Assembly (NCBI GenBank): GCA_016841945.1
Contig: JAENYC010000010.1
Location: 1-64,000 of the forward strand
Origin: Haloplasma contractile
Lineage (GTDB): Bacteria; Bacillota_I; Bacilli_A; Haloplasmatales; Haloplasmataceae
Reading direction: 5' to 3'
DNA length: 64,000 nucleotides
Shown here: positions 8,798 through 17,742 of the stretch, in pieces
Layout of the letters: every line of letters starts with the position of its first letter
Position numbering within the stretch: the stretch's first letter is position 1
Program-made: the position numbers and the translations under genes
The notes under the pieces: generated by a model
What the model saw: only the letters and a program-made list of their open reading frames with translations
Database searches by the model: none
Told to the model about the DNA's origin: nothing

Positions 8798-9505
8798 TTA
8801 AATGCAAAGAATCTCCGATAAAGTATCTGCCCATGATTGAGCAATTTGCATTGATTCACGAGAATTAAATTTTACTGATTCCATTGATTCAAAACTATCA
8901 AAGGCTAAAACAGCAATGACTATTCGACTATTGTTATTAGCAAAAATCGGAGCAGCTAGTACTGAACGTAACTCTTTCGCAACCATGGTTTGATCTTCTT
9001 CTTTGTAATCTTTTATATGATTCGACGGTAACTCTTTAGAAACAGGGATTCGTTTCAAAAATGCCTCTCCAGTTATCCCAAAATCTATATCATATATAGC
9101 TGTTCTCTCAGGGTCAGCTAATACATTATAAGCATATACGGTTTCACGCTTTTTTGTTTTATAATTACAAATTGTAATGATGGCTCTTATATGTTTCGTA
9201 TTCTCGGGATAAATTAAAGACTTACAAGCTGATTCAAGTATTCGTTCGACAACTTTTCGCTTAATTGATTGAATGGTTTTTATTTCTTTAGATGATATCT
9301 TAATTTGTAAATAGATAAAAAAGGTAATACCTATTATAATAAAATTCCAATTCCCTAAATTATAAATAGTTTTTACTACATCTTTAGTTTCTACTATTTG
9401 ATTATTAAATAAATTCACATATAATCCTAATAATATCGCTTGAACTAACGTAATAAAGGCATTAATGATAAAGTTAAACTTTTGTAAATGATTATAATTC
9501 TCCAT
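8798..9505 (-). CDS. Membrane-anchored GAF-domain protein
   Basis: The 235-residue protein has two N-terminal transmembrane segments (about residues 9-35 and 52-70), then a GAF-like sensory domain (residues 85-235) with features such as FGITGEAFLKR, VAKELRSVLAAPIF and VIAVLAFDS. GAF domains bind small ligands or sense redox state, and there is no output domain here. ATG 9505 follows GGAGGAAT. It is probably co-transcribed with the NUDIX gene downstream. Confidence 0.75.
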   Translation of the reverse strand: MENYNHLQKFNFIINAFITLVQAILLGLYVNLFNNQIVETKDVVKTIYNLGNWNFIIIGITFFIYLQIKISSKEIKTIQSIKRKVVERILESACKSLIYPENTKHIRAIITICNYKTKKRETVYAYNVLADPERTAIYDIDFGITGEAFLKRIPVSKELPSNHIKDYKEEDQTMVAKELRSVLAAPIFANNNSRIVIAVLAFDSFESMESVKFNSRESMQIAQSWADTLSEILCI

Positions 9506-9523
9506 ATTCCTCCTCCGATTTCA

Positions 9524-9802
9524 TTACGACTCATTCCATTGAAATGGTAATATATCTTTTAAAGGTAACATTTTATCTTCATCAACATGCGAATATTTTA
9601 TAATATCAATGATTCCTTCATGGAGCAAAGCTTCCCCACCAGAGAAAGTAATTGATTTAACACCACTATTTACAAAATGGTCAATTATTCTTTTATTATC
9701 CTTAGCACTTAAAGGACTACTATTAGAATTACGAAAACAATATGGACATGTTTCATTACATTAATTTGTAATATTCCAACATACTTTATAAACTTTATGC
9801 AT
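9524..9802 (-). pseudogene. Remnant of a radical SAM protein with an in-frame TAA
   Basis: ATG 9802 follows an AGAGGAAAG-type ribosome site. The frame reads MHKVYKVCWNIT, then a TAA at 9761-9763, then CNETCPYCFRN. This is the CxxxCxxC radical SAM cluster motif, followed by SITFSGGEALLHEG (the GGE motif). The frame ends at 9524-9526 after only 93 codons. Radical SAM enzymes of this type are about 250 residues or more, so the middle is deleted and the remaining tail (LPFQWNES) joins directly. The stop falls where relatives usually have a Lys or another residue just before the first cluster Cys. It is non-functional as it stands. Confidence 0.75.
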
Positions 9803-9876
9803 CTCTTTCCTCTATCCTCTTTTATTTATTATAACTATTATATTATATCAAGAAAGTGATGTAAATAGATGGAAAT

Positions 9877-10734
9877 TTAAGCCTTTATATTCCTTAAAAA
9901 ATACATTGATAGTAAGACCGATATTATTAATATCGTTGGCATAATAAAGATAACTGGAATGATAGGATAGCCTTCTAATCCCATATAAACGATTTTAGCA
10001 CTTAATGATGTCATCAGTAAAGATAGAAATATTAAATATACAAGTCCATAAATTTTTGCATGCGGTCTTTGACGCAACAGTAAAATACCTACTACAAATC
10101 CAAACGGTAATAATAGACTAAGATCCATCCCTTGTACAATCAACGTAGTATAATGATGAAGTTCAGCAGGATAAATAGAACCTTCTAATAATGGGGGTAA
10201 AACTCTACCTAACCATAATAGCGCCATCATGGATGCATTAATAATCAAAAAAATGCCTGATAATAAAGCCGGTCTTCTTTTAGTTAAATTTATATGTCCT
10301 TCTTTTATTAATGATATTAACAGGATAATAAATGCAAAAAATGAAGTTCCTGTTAATATGACATAAAGAAGAAAGAACTCATTATACATCACCATCGTTA
10401 AATAGAAGAGATAGGTTAATAAAAAATAACCTATTATCCCTGTTAAAATATAACGAGCTCTTAAAGAACCTTTTAAAACATAATAAATTGATATAGACAG
10501 TAAAGGTACTCCTATAAATAAGGTTACAATATCTTGAGCAATACCTTGTATGGCCACTTCAGATGACATATGTCTATAAATACCTTTGCCAAAAATCTCA
10601 ATTATCTCACCACGGATGGTTTCATACTCATAACTCCCACTACCACCACTTGAAAATATACCAAAGGCTGATGCGATGGTTGATAGTATAGCAATAATGA
10701 GTACTAAAGCTGTTAATGTTTTTCTTTGATTCAT
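9877..10734 (-). CDS. Multi-pass membrane protein of unknown function
   Basis: The 285-residue protein has about eight hydrophobic segments. The first (residues 8-27) looks like a signal anchor, followed by a small Gly/Ser-rich external stretch (FSSGGSGSYEYE). No catalytic motif or family is recognised. ATG 10734 follows AAAGGAGATATTTAT. It is a single gene; the next gene (10830) is divergent. Confidence 0.6.
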   Translation of the reverse strand: MNQRKTLTALVLIIAILSTIASAFGIFSSGGSGSYEYETIRGEIIEIFGKGIYRHMSSEVAIQGIAQDIVTLFIGVPLLSISIYYVLKGSLRARYILTGIIGYFLLTYLFYLTMVMYNEFFLLYVILTGTSFFAFIILLISLIKEGHINLTKRRPALLSGIFLIINASMMALLWLGRVLPPLLEGSIYPAELHHYTTLIVQGMDLSLLLPFGFVVGILLLRQRPHAKIYGLVYLIFLSLLMTSLSAKIVYMGLEGYPIIPVIFIMPTILIISVLLSMYFLRNIKA

Positions 10735-10829
10735 ATAAATATCTCCTTTTCTATTAATAATATTTGTATTTATGACTAAATTATGGTATATATATAATGA
10801 TATTATATTATGGATTAGGAGTATATGTT

Positions 10830-11696
10830 ATGGAAATTGGAAATGTGTATTATTATTTATTGTTTTTATTTATATTGACTAATATTACCATATTATCTGT
10901 TTTTATTGTCAATAAAAAAAGTGTGAAATTTAATAAGATTTTTATTTTTAGCATCTTATTATCGGGATTCATTCTTCATTTTTTGAAGCTATTATTCCCT
11001 CCATATCATCACGATTGGCCTTATTCACTAAGTAGCATTTCTTTTGAAAACCTATGTGCTGTAAGTACGTTGATATTTCCTTGGTTATATTTATCAAAAA
11101 ATCAGTTTTTAAAAGATTATATGGTCTTAGTTGGATTAATAAGTGGTCTTGTCTCTATTATATTCCCATATCAATCAGCTGGTTTTGAACGAATATCATT
11201 TGATATCATTAGGTTTTATTATGCCCATTTTGTATTATTTTTAGCACCATTATTAATGTTACATACTAATCTACATCATTTTAACTTAAAAAGTATCTTT
11301 AAAATTCCTTTCTTAGTCTATGGGTCTCTTATTCTTATATTGGCAAATGAAGTTATATTAATCACCCTTGGTATTGTATCAGGTGATATCAATACATTAC
11401 TTGACCCAAGCATAAGAAACTCAGCATTAATTTTTGGACCTAATCCATATACATCTGGTTTAAATTGGTTATATAGTCCTTTAGTGCCTGATGTATTAAA
11501 AACCATTCCTTATGGTGAAAATGCTGGTCAACCAATGTATTGGCCTATTATATGGATGATTATACCAGTTTATCTATTCGTTTGTCTAATTGGTGTTATC
11601 ATTGATTTATCATTTAAATATGCATCAAATAAAATAGAATCAAAACCTTTTCTTATATCTGATGAAATTTATAATTATCATTATAAAAATAGTTAA
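10830..11696 (+). CDS. YwaF/TIGR02206-type integral membrane protein
   Basis: The 288-residue protein has about seven transmembrane segments. The motif pattern of the YwaF (TIGR02206, TMEM164-like) family is present: PPYHHDWPYSLSSISFENLCAVSTLI (helix 3) and an FYYAHFVLFLAPLLML helix. The cellular role of the family is not established. I start at ATG 10830 because AGGAG lies at 10817-10821; the in-frame start at 10797 has none. A terminator follows. Confidence 0.65.
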   Translation: MEIGNVYYYLLFLFILTNITILSVFIVNKKSVKFNKIFIFSILLSGFILHFLKLLFPPYHHDWPYSLSSISFENLCAVSTLIFPWLYLSKNQFLKDYMVLVGLISGLVSIIFPYQSAGFERISFDIIRFYYAHFVLFLAPLLMLHTNLHHFNLKSIFKIPFLVYGSLILILANEVILITLGIVSGDINTLLDPSIRNSALIFGPNPYTSGLNWLYSPLVPDVLKTIPYGENAGQPMYWPIIWMIIPVYLFVCLIGVIIDLSFKYASNKIESKPFLISDEIYNYHYKNS

Positions 11697-11697
11697 A

Positions 11698-11730
11698 AAT
11701 AAAATGTACTTAACAGTACATTTTTTTATA
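11698..11730 (+). terminator. Terminator of the YwaF-like gene
   Basis: A stem, AAATGTACT / AGTACATTT, is followed by TTTTT on the plus strand, directly after the stop at 11696. Confidence 0.75.
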
Positions 11731-11744
11731 TGCATTACTAATTA

Positions 11745-11760
11745 TTAGATAATTATCTAA
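11745..11760. promoter_or_regulatory. 16-bp perfect palindrome, probable operator for the ArsR-type regulator
   Basis: TTAGATAATTATCTAA is perfectly symmetric and sits just upstream of the MFS gene's -35 box. The half site TTAGATAAT recurs at 11775-11783 inside the promoter spacer. The regulator encoded as second gene of this operon (13108) is the likely ligand-responsive binder (inference). Confidence 0.6.
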
Positions 11761-11768
11761 TTTTTATA

Positions 11769-11797
11769 TTGACATTAGATAATAATAAATGTATAAT
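11769..11797 (+). promoter_or_regulatory. Sigma-A promoter of the MFS-regulator operon
   Basis: TTGACA (11769-11774) and TATAAT (11792-11797) are both perfect consensus hexamers separated by 17 bases. A TTAGATAAT operator half site lies within the spacer, so repression by occlusion is expected. Confidence 0.8.
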
Positions 11798-11825
11798 ACA
11801 GATATCTTACATAGGAGGATATCTT

Positions 11826-13118
11826 ATGAACTTAAAACTCATTAAACAAAAAAACTTGTTATTATTATTAACCGGAAAATTAATATCACTGTTAGGAAGT
11901 AATATACAACAATTTGCATTATCTTTATATGTACTTGCATTAACAGGTTCTGCCACTATATTTGCATCAATTTTATCTATTTCAATTTTACCAAGACTAT
12001 TATTGTCTCCAATAGCTGGCGTCTTTGGAGATTGGTTTAACAGAAAAAAAGTCATTGTATTTTTAGACATTATAAATTCTCTTTTAATCGGTTTATTTGC
12101 CTTAATCTTTATTATAAATGGTAGTCTAACGATTATCATGATCTATATATTGGTCATACTCTTAGAAATGACAGAAATCTTTTTTCAATCTTCAATGTCA
12201 GCTGTCATTCCTAGTATCGTAAAAAAGGAAGAATTATTAGATGCGAATGCCTTTAATAGTTTAGTCGTCAATATAGGACAATTATTAGCACCCGTTATCG
12301 GTGCACTTTTATATGGGGCATTTGGTTTGAAAATCGTACTCATCATTAACGCAGTCAGTTTTCTTATATCTGGTATTAGTGAAATGTTTATTAAAGTTCC
12401 TCAAAACAATAATAAGCCTGAACGAATTAATTATAAATCATTTAAAAATGATTTAATGGAAGGCATCAATACTATAAAAAGCAATAAGGCCATATCAACT
12501 ATTATTGGATTGGGAACAATAATTAATTTTTGTGCAGGACCTTTATTTTCTGTTGGATTAATATTTATTATAAAAGAAGTTCTTCTAGCAACAGATTTTC
12601 AATTTGGCCTATTTCAAATGATATTTGCTTCATCGATGGTACTTGCACCAATATTGTGTTCAGGTTTTATTAAAAAGATTCAAATCGGTCGATTATGTTA
12701 TCTTAGCTTTATAGTGATTGCTTTACTCATCTTTACAATGGCAATCATTCCATCAAACATAGTCCTAGATATATTCATTCCGAATATATTACCTTTTATT
12801 TTACTCATTATAATAACATTCATCATTGGTATGAGTGTAACAGTTGCTAATATATCAGTTGGAACTTTATTCAATCAAGTCGTTCCTATTGAATTAATGG
12901 GAAGAACATCCACGGTTCTTAATCTAGCAGTTACTATATTCATACCGGTGGGTAACATGGTTTTTGGTTTTCTTTTTGATACAATAGCCTCAAGTTATGT
13001 TATAATAACAAGTGGTCTCATATTATTAGTAGCCACATTAATATTTAAAAAACCTTTATTAAACATCAAGTCAATAGAGGATAAAGATATAGGAGATGAG
13101 ATGGCTAATGAAATATAA
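11826..13118 (+). CDS. MFS efflux transporter
   Basis: The 430-residue protein has about twelve transmembrane segments. The loop 2-3 motif GVFGDWFNRKKV is the MFS motif A (GxxxDRxGRR-like), and ANAFNSLVVNIGQLLAPVIGALLY is typical of MFS_3-type exporters. It is probably a drug/proton antiporter. ATG 11826 lies 6 bases after AGGAGGATATCTT. The downstream regulator gene overlaps its end by 11 bases, and a consensus promoter with a palindromic operator precedes it, so the transporter is probably inducible by its own substrate. Confidence 0.85.
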   Translation: MNLKLIKQKNLLLLLTGKLISLLGSNIQQFALSLYVLALTGSATIFASILSISILPRLLLSPIAGVFGDWFNRKKVIVFLDIINSLLIGLFALIFIINGSLTIIMIYILVILLEMTEIFFQSSMSAVIPSIVKKEELLDANAFNSLVVNIGQLLAPVIGALLYGAFGLKIVLIINAVSFLISGISEMFIKVPQNNNKPERINYKSFKNDLMEGINTIKSNKAISTIIGLGTIINFCAGPLFSVGLIFIIKEVLLATDFQFGLFQMIFASSMVLAPILCSGFIKKIQIGRLCYLSFIVIALLIFTMAIIPSNIVLDIFIPNILPFILLIIITFIIGMSVTVANISVGTLFNQVVPIELMGRTSTVLNLAVTIFIPVGNMVFGFLFDTIASSYVIITSGLILLVATLIFKKPLLNIKSIEDKDIGDEMANEI

Positions 13119-14208
13119 ATATTATCCACAAGAAAGTAAAATATATGATTTTTTAAATTTTCCTAAATGTTTATATTTTAAACACGTACTCACAAGAGAA
13201 ATAGATCATTATCAAGAAATTGTGGTGGATGAATACATAGATTTTATTCAAGATATAGAAAAGAAATTAAAACCATATTCACAAGAGATAGAAGTCTTTT
13301 ATCATAAAGATTCCTTTAATGATTATGATTTTATAGATTTAATTTCCCATGTTCATACTCCTTTCTATTATAAAAATGAAAAAGATTATTTAGAAATGAT
13401 GTTGAAGTTAGATGAGAAAGTGATTAGAAAATATATCATTTATTCTATAATTGACAACAATCTAGAATATGAAAGTAATAAAGAAGAAATAATGAAGAAA
13501 GTAAATGACATTAGCTCTAGCCACGATGAAACAATTACCTTTATTAAGGAATTATCCATTGATAATAGTATTAAGTGGAATCTTTTCTTATTCGTTGAGG
13601 AACCAGTTAAATACATGAAGATGTATGTTGAATTAATGAAAAAATTAAAGCCTATATTTGATGACATATACCAACCTTTAAAGGAGGAAATTAACCGTAC
13701 TGGTAATGATTTAGTCAGTTATTTAAACAGTACTAGTGGCCATGGTATAAAAGAATTAACCAACTCCCTTCTAGATGAAACATTACTAGAAGGTAAGTAT
13801 AAAAAAATATTGATATCTGTCATCTTCTCATACTCAATCACGATTACCTCGGTTGTTGAAAATAAATATATTGTGTGGGGCTTAAAGATGGAAGAAGCCC
13901 TAAAAAAGTTAAAAGAAATAAATGAAAATAAGACTAATGAAAGAGTTAGAATATTTAAAAACCTTGGTGATAAAACAAGATATGAAGTTTTAAAACTCAT
14001 CGCATCAGGTATTACATCTACAAAAGAAATAGCAAGTCGGTTAGGGGTATCTAGTGCCACTATTTCATATCATATTAATGCATTTATCACATCTAAGGTC
14101 ATTAAAATGAACAGTAGCCAAAAAAAATTTGATTATGTTGTTGATTATCAATTATTAAATGAAACACTAGAGGAGTTTAAAGAAGATTTAATGTTTCCAA
14201 AAGACTAA
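13108..14208 (+). CDS. ArsR-type winged-helix regulator with a large N-terminal domain
   Basis: The 366-residue protein has a C-terminal winged HTH (residues about 285-355) reading VRIFKNLGDKTRYEVLKLIA, then STKEIASRLGVSSATISYHI (recognition helix). About 280 residues without a known enzymatic motif precede it, the layout of ArsR-like regulators with an N-terminal sensor domain (DUF5937-type). ATG 13108 is chosen: ATG 13096 is only one base after GGAG. The gene overlaps the MFS gene and ends before a terminator. It probably represses its own operon through the TTAGATAATTATCTAA site. Confidence 0.75.
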   Translation: MKYKYYPQESKIYDFLNFPKCLYFKHVLTREIDHYQEIVVDEYIDFIQDIEKKLKPYSQEIEVFYHKDSFNDYDFIDLISHVHTPFYYKNEKDYLEMMLKLDEKVIRKYIIYSIIDNNLEYESNKEEIMKKVNDISSSHDETITFIKELSIDNSIKWNLFLFVEEPVKYMKMYVELMKKLKPIFDDIYQPLKEEINRTGNDLVSYLNSTSGHGIKELTNSLLDETLLEGKYKKILISVIFSYSITITSVVENKYIVWGLKMEEALKKLKEINENKTNERVRIFKNLGDKTRYEVLKLIASGITSTKEIASRLGVSSATISYHINAFITSKVIKMNSSQKKFDYVVDYQLLNETLEEFKEDLMFPKD

Positions 14209-14230
14209 ACCTCCATTACGGAGGTTTTTT
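14207..14230 (+). terminator. Terminator of the MFS-regulator operon
   Basis: AAACCTCC / GGAGGTTT is followed by a T-run. It overlaps the stop codon of the regulator gene. Confidence 0.85.
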
Positions 14231-14245
14231 ATATTCATTAAATAA

Positions 14246-14270
14246 AAAAAGCACTGAAATCAGTGCTTGA
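14246..14270 (-). terminator. Terminator of the ferritin gene
   Basis: A stem, AAGCACTGA / TCAGTGCTT, precedes TTTTTTT on the minus strand, immediately after the ferritin stop at 14272. Confidence 0.85.
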
Positions 14271-14271
14271 A

Positions 14272-14814
14272 TTATCCAGTTGCTTTTGGTAACTCAGCCA
14301 TTTGACCATACTGTTGATCGAGTAATAATATAGCTGCATTATTTCCGCCTGCCATTTGTAACTTATTAATAATTTCAGCCGGAAATGCTTCCTCATCTAC
14401 TTGCTCGAAGATAAAATTACGGAAGATAATTTGACTTTGAACATCGTTTTCATTTTGCGCAATTTCTAATGCTCTTTTATATGTCCTTGTAACCATTTGT
14501 TCATGTTCGAGTACTACTTTAAATGTTTCTAAAGGTGTTCCAAAACTGCTTGGTTTAGATTGTATTTCTCTAATTTCTACTAATCCACCTCTATCAATTA
14601 AATATTTCATTAATTTATTCGCATGATTTAATTCCTCATTATACTGCGCTCTTAAATACTGACCAAATCCTATCAATCCTATTCTCGTTAAATAATTGGA
14701 CATAGCAAGGTATAAATAAGCAGAGTTTAAATCTAATTGAATTAAATTATTAACAACATCTTGCATCGTTGGATTAATATTATTGGTTAAGTTTGTTGTT
14801 TTATTATATTGCAT
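14272..14814 (-). CDS. ftnA: Ferritin
   Basis: This 180-residue four-helix iron-storage protein keeps the ferroxidase residues EELNHA (Glu/His of helix B) and LEHEQMVT (Glu of helix C), and FIFEQVDEE in helix D. The usual first-site Glu of helix A is Asp here (LDLNSAYLYLAMS), a conservative change that may slow oxidation. The protein oxidises Fe(II) and stores Fe(III) in the cytoplasm. ATG 14814 follows GGAGGGAAATC. It is a single-gene unit with its own terminator. Confidence 0.85.
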   Translation of the reverse strand: MQYNKTTNLTNNINPTMQDVVNNLIQLDLNSAYLYLAMSNYLTRIGLIGFGQYLRAQYNEELNHANKLMKYLIDRGGLVEIREIQSKPSSFGTPLETFKVVLEHEQMVTRTYKRALEIAQNENDVQSQIIFRNFIFEQVDEEAFPAEIINKLQMAGGNNAAILLLDQQYGQMAELPKATG

Positions 14815-14961
14815 GATTTCCCTCCATTAAACAATAATATAATTGCCCTATAATATTTTATGTCACAAATGAGTGGTTGTTAATCTTTTTGGTCAAAATA
14901 TAAATCAAAAGGATAGAATTAAATTCTATCCTAAGAACAATTATTTCTTATATACCTTTAT

Positions 14962-15762
14962 CTATACAGCAAGACTTCTCCTATCAAATATAATAATAGC
15001 AATATAATATATAACTGCTGATACGAATAACATAATACTACTAGCGATATAACTAAATGCGCCACCATCTAATATTCTATCAATATCCACTAGCGAAAAA
15101 GGTGTAATATATTTTAGGAATTCAAGACGCTCATCAATATTTTTTATCGCATTTGCCATAAAAAACACTACCGCAAATAATGAACTAAAAGATAGTGCTT
15201 TACTACTTTCATCAAATAAAGATGAAAAGAGATAAGTAATCGAACTAACAAAGAGTAATACAGAAAGAGTTGTCACATTTAACATGATAAAATTAAGAAT
15301 ATCTAAATCACCTGGAAATAATGCAACACTCATTAAAATAATTAATATAGTATTAAATAATACAACAAAGCATGTTGACAAAATAAGAAAGATTGCTTGT
15401 GTTGTCGCTATTTTAATCCTTGAATGAGGTGTTGTTAATAAATAAGCCATAGAACCTGAATCAACATGTTTAGAAAGCACTTTATTTCCAACAAGAATAA
15501 TAAAAATCATCGGAAAAATAAAGAAAATAAATCCATATAAATAATGAGAAATATATGTGGTTAAGTCTTCACCAAATCCCATAAAATTCATCGCTTTAGC
15601 GAAACCTTCAGGTAAAAGGTCTAACATTGAGTTAATCGCTTCTACACTCGTTGGATTATACATACCTGTTGCAATAGAAGAGTACATGGTTAAAATTAAT
15701 GTAAATGAAATAATTAAAATCTTATTGGATTTTAAATTAAATAAAAATAAGTATTTACTCAT
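14962..15762 (-). CDS. ABC-2 transporter permease
   Basis: The 266-residue protein has six hydrophobic segments in the ABC-2 layout, including SYLFSSLFDESSKALSFSSLF and a polar loop after helix 2 with ILVGNKVLSKHVDSGSMAYLLTTPHSR. It is the membrane partner of the ATPase directly upstream: its ATG at 15762 overlaps the ATPase stop by 8 bases and is preceded by AAGGAGGAGAATC. It probably exports a lipid, peptide or drug. Confidence 0.85.
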   Translation of the reverse strand: MSKYLFLFNLKSNKILIISFTLILTMYSSIATGMYNPTSVEAINSMLDLLPEGFAKAMNFMGFGEDLTTYISHYLYGFIFFIFPMIFIILVGNKVLSKHVDSGSMAYLLTTPHSRIKIATTQAIFLILSTCFVVLFNTILIILMSVALFPGDLDILNFIMLNVTTLSVLLFVSSITYLFSSLFDESSKALSFSSLFAVVFFMANAIKNIDERLEFLKYITPFSLVDIDRILDGGAFSYIASSIMLFVSAVIYYIAIIIFDRRSLAV

Positions 15763-16636
15763 GATTCTCCTCCTTACTATAGTACTTCATAAAAATATCT
15801 TCAATGGATTGTTTTTTACTTGTAACTTGAATGACATCATATTTAGCTAATGTTAAGAAAAATTCTTTATAATTATCTTTTACTGATATCTGATATTTTG
15901 CATTTTCAAGGTGTTTAATTTTTAAGTTCTCTTTTAAAATATCATCATTTGGTTTTTGTAGAGTAACATCAAATATATCCTCTACTTTCTTTGTATCACC
16001 ACTAAAATCCTCAATTGTGATAATACGACCATCTCGAATCATGCCAGCTCTATCACATACTTTTTCGACTTCTTCGATAATATGTGAAGACATTAAAATT
16101 GTTTTTCCCGCTTTTTTTTCTTCTAACAATAATTCTAGAAAAATATTCTGCATTAATGGATCTAATCCTGATGTTGGTTCATCTAATATCAGGATTTTAG
16201 GATCATGCATGAAGGCTGCGATAATTCCTAATTTTTGTTTCATTCCTTTAGACATTTTCTTGATAGGACTACTGGTATCTAATTCAAAACGTTCTACTAA
16301 ATCTTGACGTTTCGTCTTATCTTTTAATTCTCTCATATTACCTATAAAATCTAAAAATTGTTTACCTGTTAGTCCTTGAAAAAATGCCATTTCTCCAGGA
16401 ATATAACCAATTATTTCTTGTAAGGTAGCTCTTTCTAATCGTGCATTTTTTCCATTGATTGTAACAATTCCTTCATCTGCATTCGCAAATCCCAATATAT
16501 TTCGAATCGTTGTCGTTTTTCCTGCACCATTAGGACCTAAATATCCAAATACTTCTCCTTCTTCAATATTAAAGTTTAAATCAAAAACTCCTTTCCCAGA
16601 TTTATAAGTTTGAGTTAAATTTTTAACCTCAATCAT
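15755..16636 (-). CDS. ABC transporter ATP-binding protein
   Basis: The 293-residue nucleotide-binding subunit has Walker A GPNGAGKTT (about residue 36), the signature MSKGMKQKLGI, Walker B ILILDEPTSGLDPL and the H-loop MSSHIIEEVE. The C-terminal 80 residues after residue 215 are typical of ABC-2 exporters of the CcmA type. ATG 16636 follows AAAGGAGAATGTT, and it is coupled to the 14962 permease. Confidence 0.9.
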   Translation of the reverse strand: MIEVKNLTQTYKSGKGVFDLNFNIEEGEVFGYLGPNGAGKTTTIRNILGFANADEGIVTINGKNARLERATLQEIIGYIPGEMAFFQGLTGKQFLDFIGNMRELKDKTKRQDLVERFELDTSSPIKKMSKGMKQKLGIIAAFMHDPKILILDEPTSGLDPLMQNIFLELLLEEKKAGKTILMSSHIIEEVEKVCDRAGMIRDGRIITIEDFSGDTKKVEDIFDVTLQKPNDDILKENLKIKHLENAKYQISVKDNYKEFFLTLAKYDVIQVTSKKQSIEDIFMKYYSKEENHE

Positions 16637-16648
16637 AACATTCTCCTT

Positions 16649-17404
16649 TCATTTTTTTATCTCAAATATGGCATAGGTCGGCGTATTCATATATCCATTA
16701 TATCTAGATAAACTACTCGCTTTCCAATCTTCTGGAGGAAGTGGTTCACTTAAGGATTTTATCATTAATTCTGCTTCAATTATATTATTTATATAATCTG
16801 ACATTGTATGATGATAACTAAAGGATAAATAATTTTCTATCTCATTATTATATTCAATCCAAGGTTGAATATAAGCTCTTAATTCTTTATTTAAGTATTT
16901 CACTTTCCATTCTTCATCATTAATAATAGGATATTGTGCAGAATATACAGGATGTATAACTGATAAAATAAACAAACCACCTGGTTTTAAAATCCTTTTT
17001 ATTTCCTGCATAATACGTTTTAAATCTTTAAGATAATGAAATGTCGTTGAGGAAAACACAAAGTCTATGCTTTCATCTTCAATGCATGATAAATCTTCAA
17101 TATCATTTTGTATAAACTCAATAGTAGATTTTTTATCCTTTCCAAACATCCTTGCCATATCAATCATTTCACTAGATATATCCATTCCTATAATCTTTTT
17201 AGGGTGATAATCTTCTAATAAAAAGGTAAATCTTCCTGTCCCACAACCCAAATCAATGATTGCTTTATTCTCTAAATTAGGTATTAATAGTTTTATAGCT
17301 GGCCATTCTATCCGATTACTATATGAGTTTGGTGAGTTAGTAAAATCTTCATATGCATTTGCCATCTTGTTCCAATTTATTGTAATATCTTTTTTCTTCA
17401 TCAT
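16649..17404 (-). CDS. Class I SAM-dependent methyltransferase
   Basis: The 251-residue protein has motif I AIIDLGCGTGRFTFLLE, motif II GMDISSEMIDMAR and motif IV IDFVFSSTTFHYL, and a post-motif LKPGGLFILSVIHP. It transfers methyl from SAM to an unknown small molecule. GGAG lies 6 bases before ATG 17404; the TTG at 17416 is too close to serve. It lies 12 bases upstream of the ABC ATPase gene, so the three genes from 17404 to 14962 may be one operon. Confidence 0.85.
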   Translation of the reverse strand: MMKKKDITINWNKMANAYEDFTNSPNSYSNRIEWPAIKLLIPNLENKAIIDLGCGTGRFTFLLEDYHPKKIIGMDISSEMIDMARMFGKDKKSTIEFIQNDIEDLSCIEDESIDFVFSSTTFHYLKDLKRIMQEIKRILKPGGLFILSVIHPVYSAQYPIINDEEWKVKYLNKELRAYIQPWIEYNNEIENYLSFSYHHTMSDYINNIIEAELMIKSLSEPLPPEDWKASSLSRYNGYMNTPTYAIFEIKK

Positions 17405-17465
17405 TATCTTCTCCAAATCTTTTAATTATTTTAATTTTATCAAAACAATTACTATATGACAATAA

Positions 17466-17501
17466 AAAAGTGTTAATGAATAAAATCATTAACACTTTTT
17501 T
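17466..17501 (-). terminator. Terminator of the arsR-permease-thioredoxin operon
   Basis: A long stem, AAAGTGTTAATGA / TCATTAACACTTT, is followed by a T-run on one side and an A-run on the other, so it acts in both directions. It abuts the stop codon of the small thioredoxin gene. Confidence 0.85.
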
Positions 17502-17729
17502 TTATAAATATTTTTTTATCTCTTCTTTCGTAGGAACTCGTCCTGATAATTTGACTTTCCCATCCACTACAAGAGCTGGCGTACTCATTACACCAAAAGA
17601 TACAATATCTTTGTAGTCTGTTACTTTTTCAATTGTAGCTTCTACTTCTAGTTCTTTTACAGCCTGTCTTGTACGTTCTTCTAATTTTTTACAATTAGGA
17701 CAACCTGAACCTAAAATTTTAATATCCAT
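17502..17729 (-). CDS. Small thioredoxin-fold protein (MTH895 type)
   Basis: The 75-residue protein is a minimal thioredoxin/glutaredoxin fold with the redox motif GSGCPNCKKLE (CPNC) at residue 9 and the cis-Pro segment MSTPALVVDG. It is the last gene of an arsR-permease-thioredoxin operon; the same trio occurs widely in Bacillota and archaea. It probably reduces a partner protein or a metalloid adduct connected with the permease. ATG 17729 follows GAAGGAGGTTTAGA. Confidence 0.85.
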   Translation of the reverse strand: MDIKILGSGCPNCKKLEERTRQAVKELEVEATIEKVTDYKDIVSFGVMSTPALVVDGKVKLSGRVPTKEEIKKYL

Positions 17730-17742
17730 TCTAAACCTCCTT

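Noticed and set aside
11318-11506. 62-residue minus-strand ORF inside the YwaF-like gene
   Set aside because: It is fully inside a longer, family-matching plus-strand gene.
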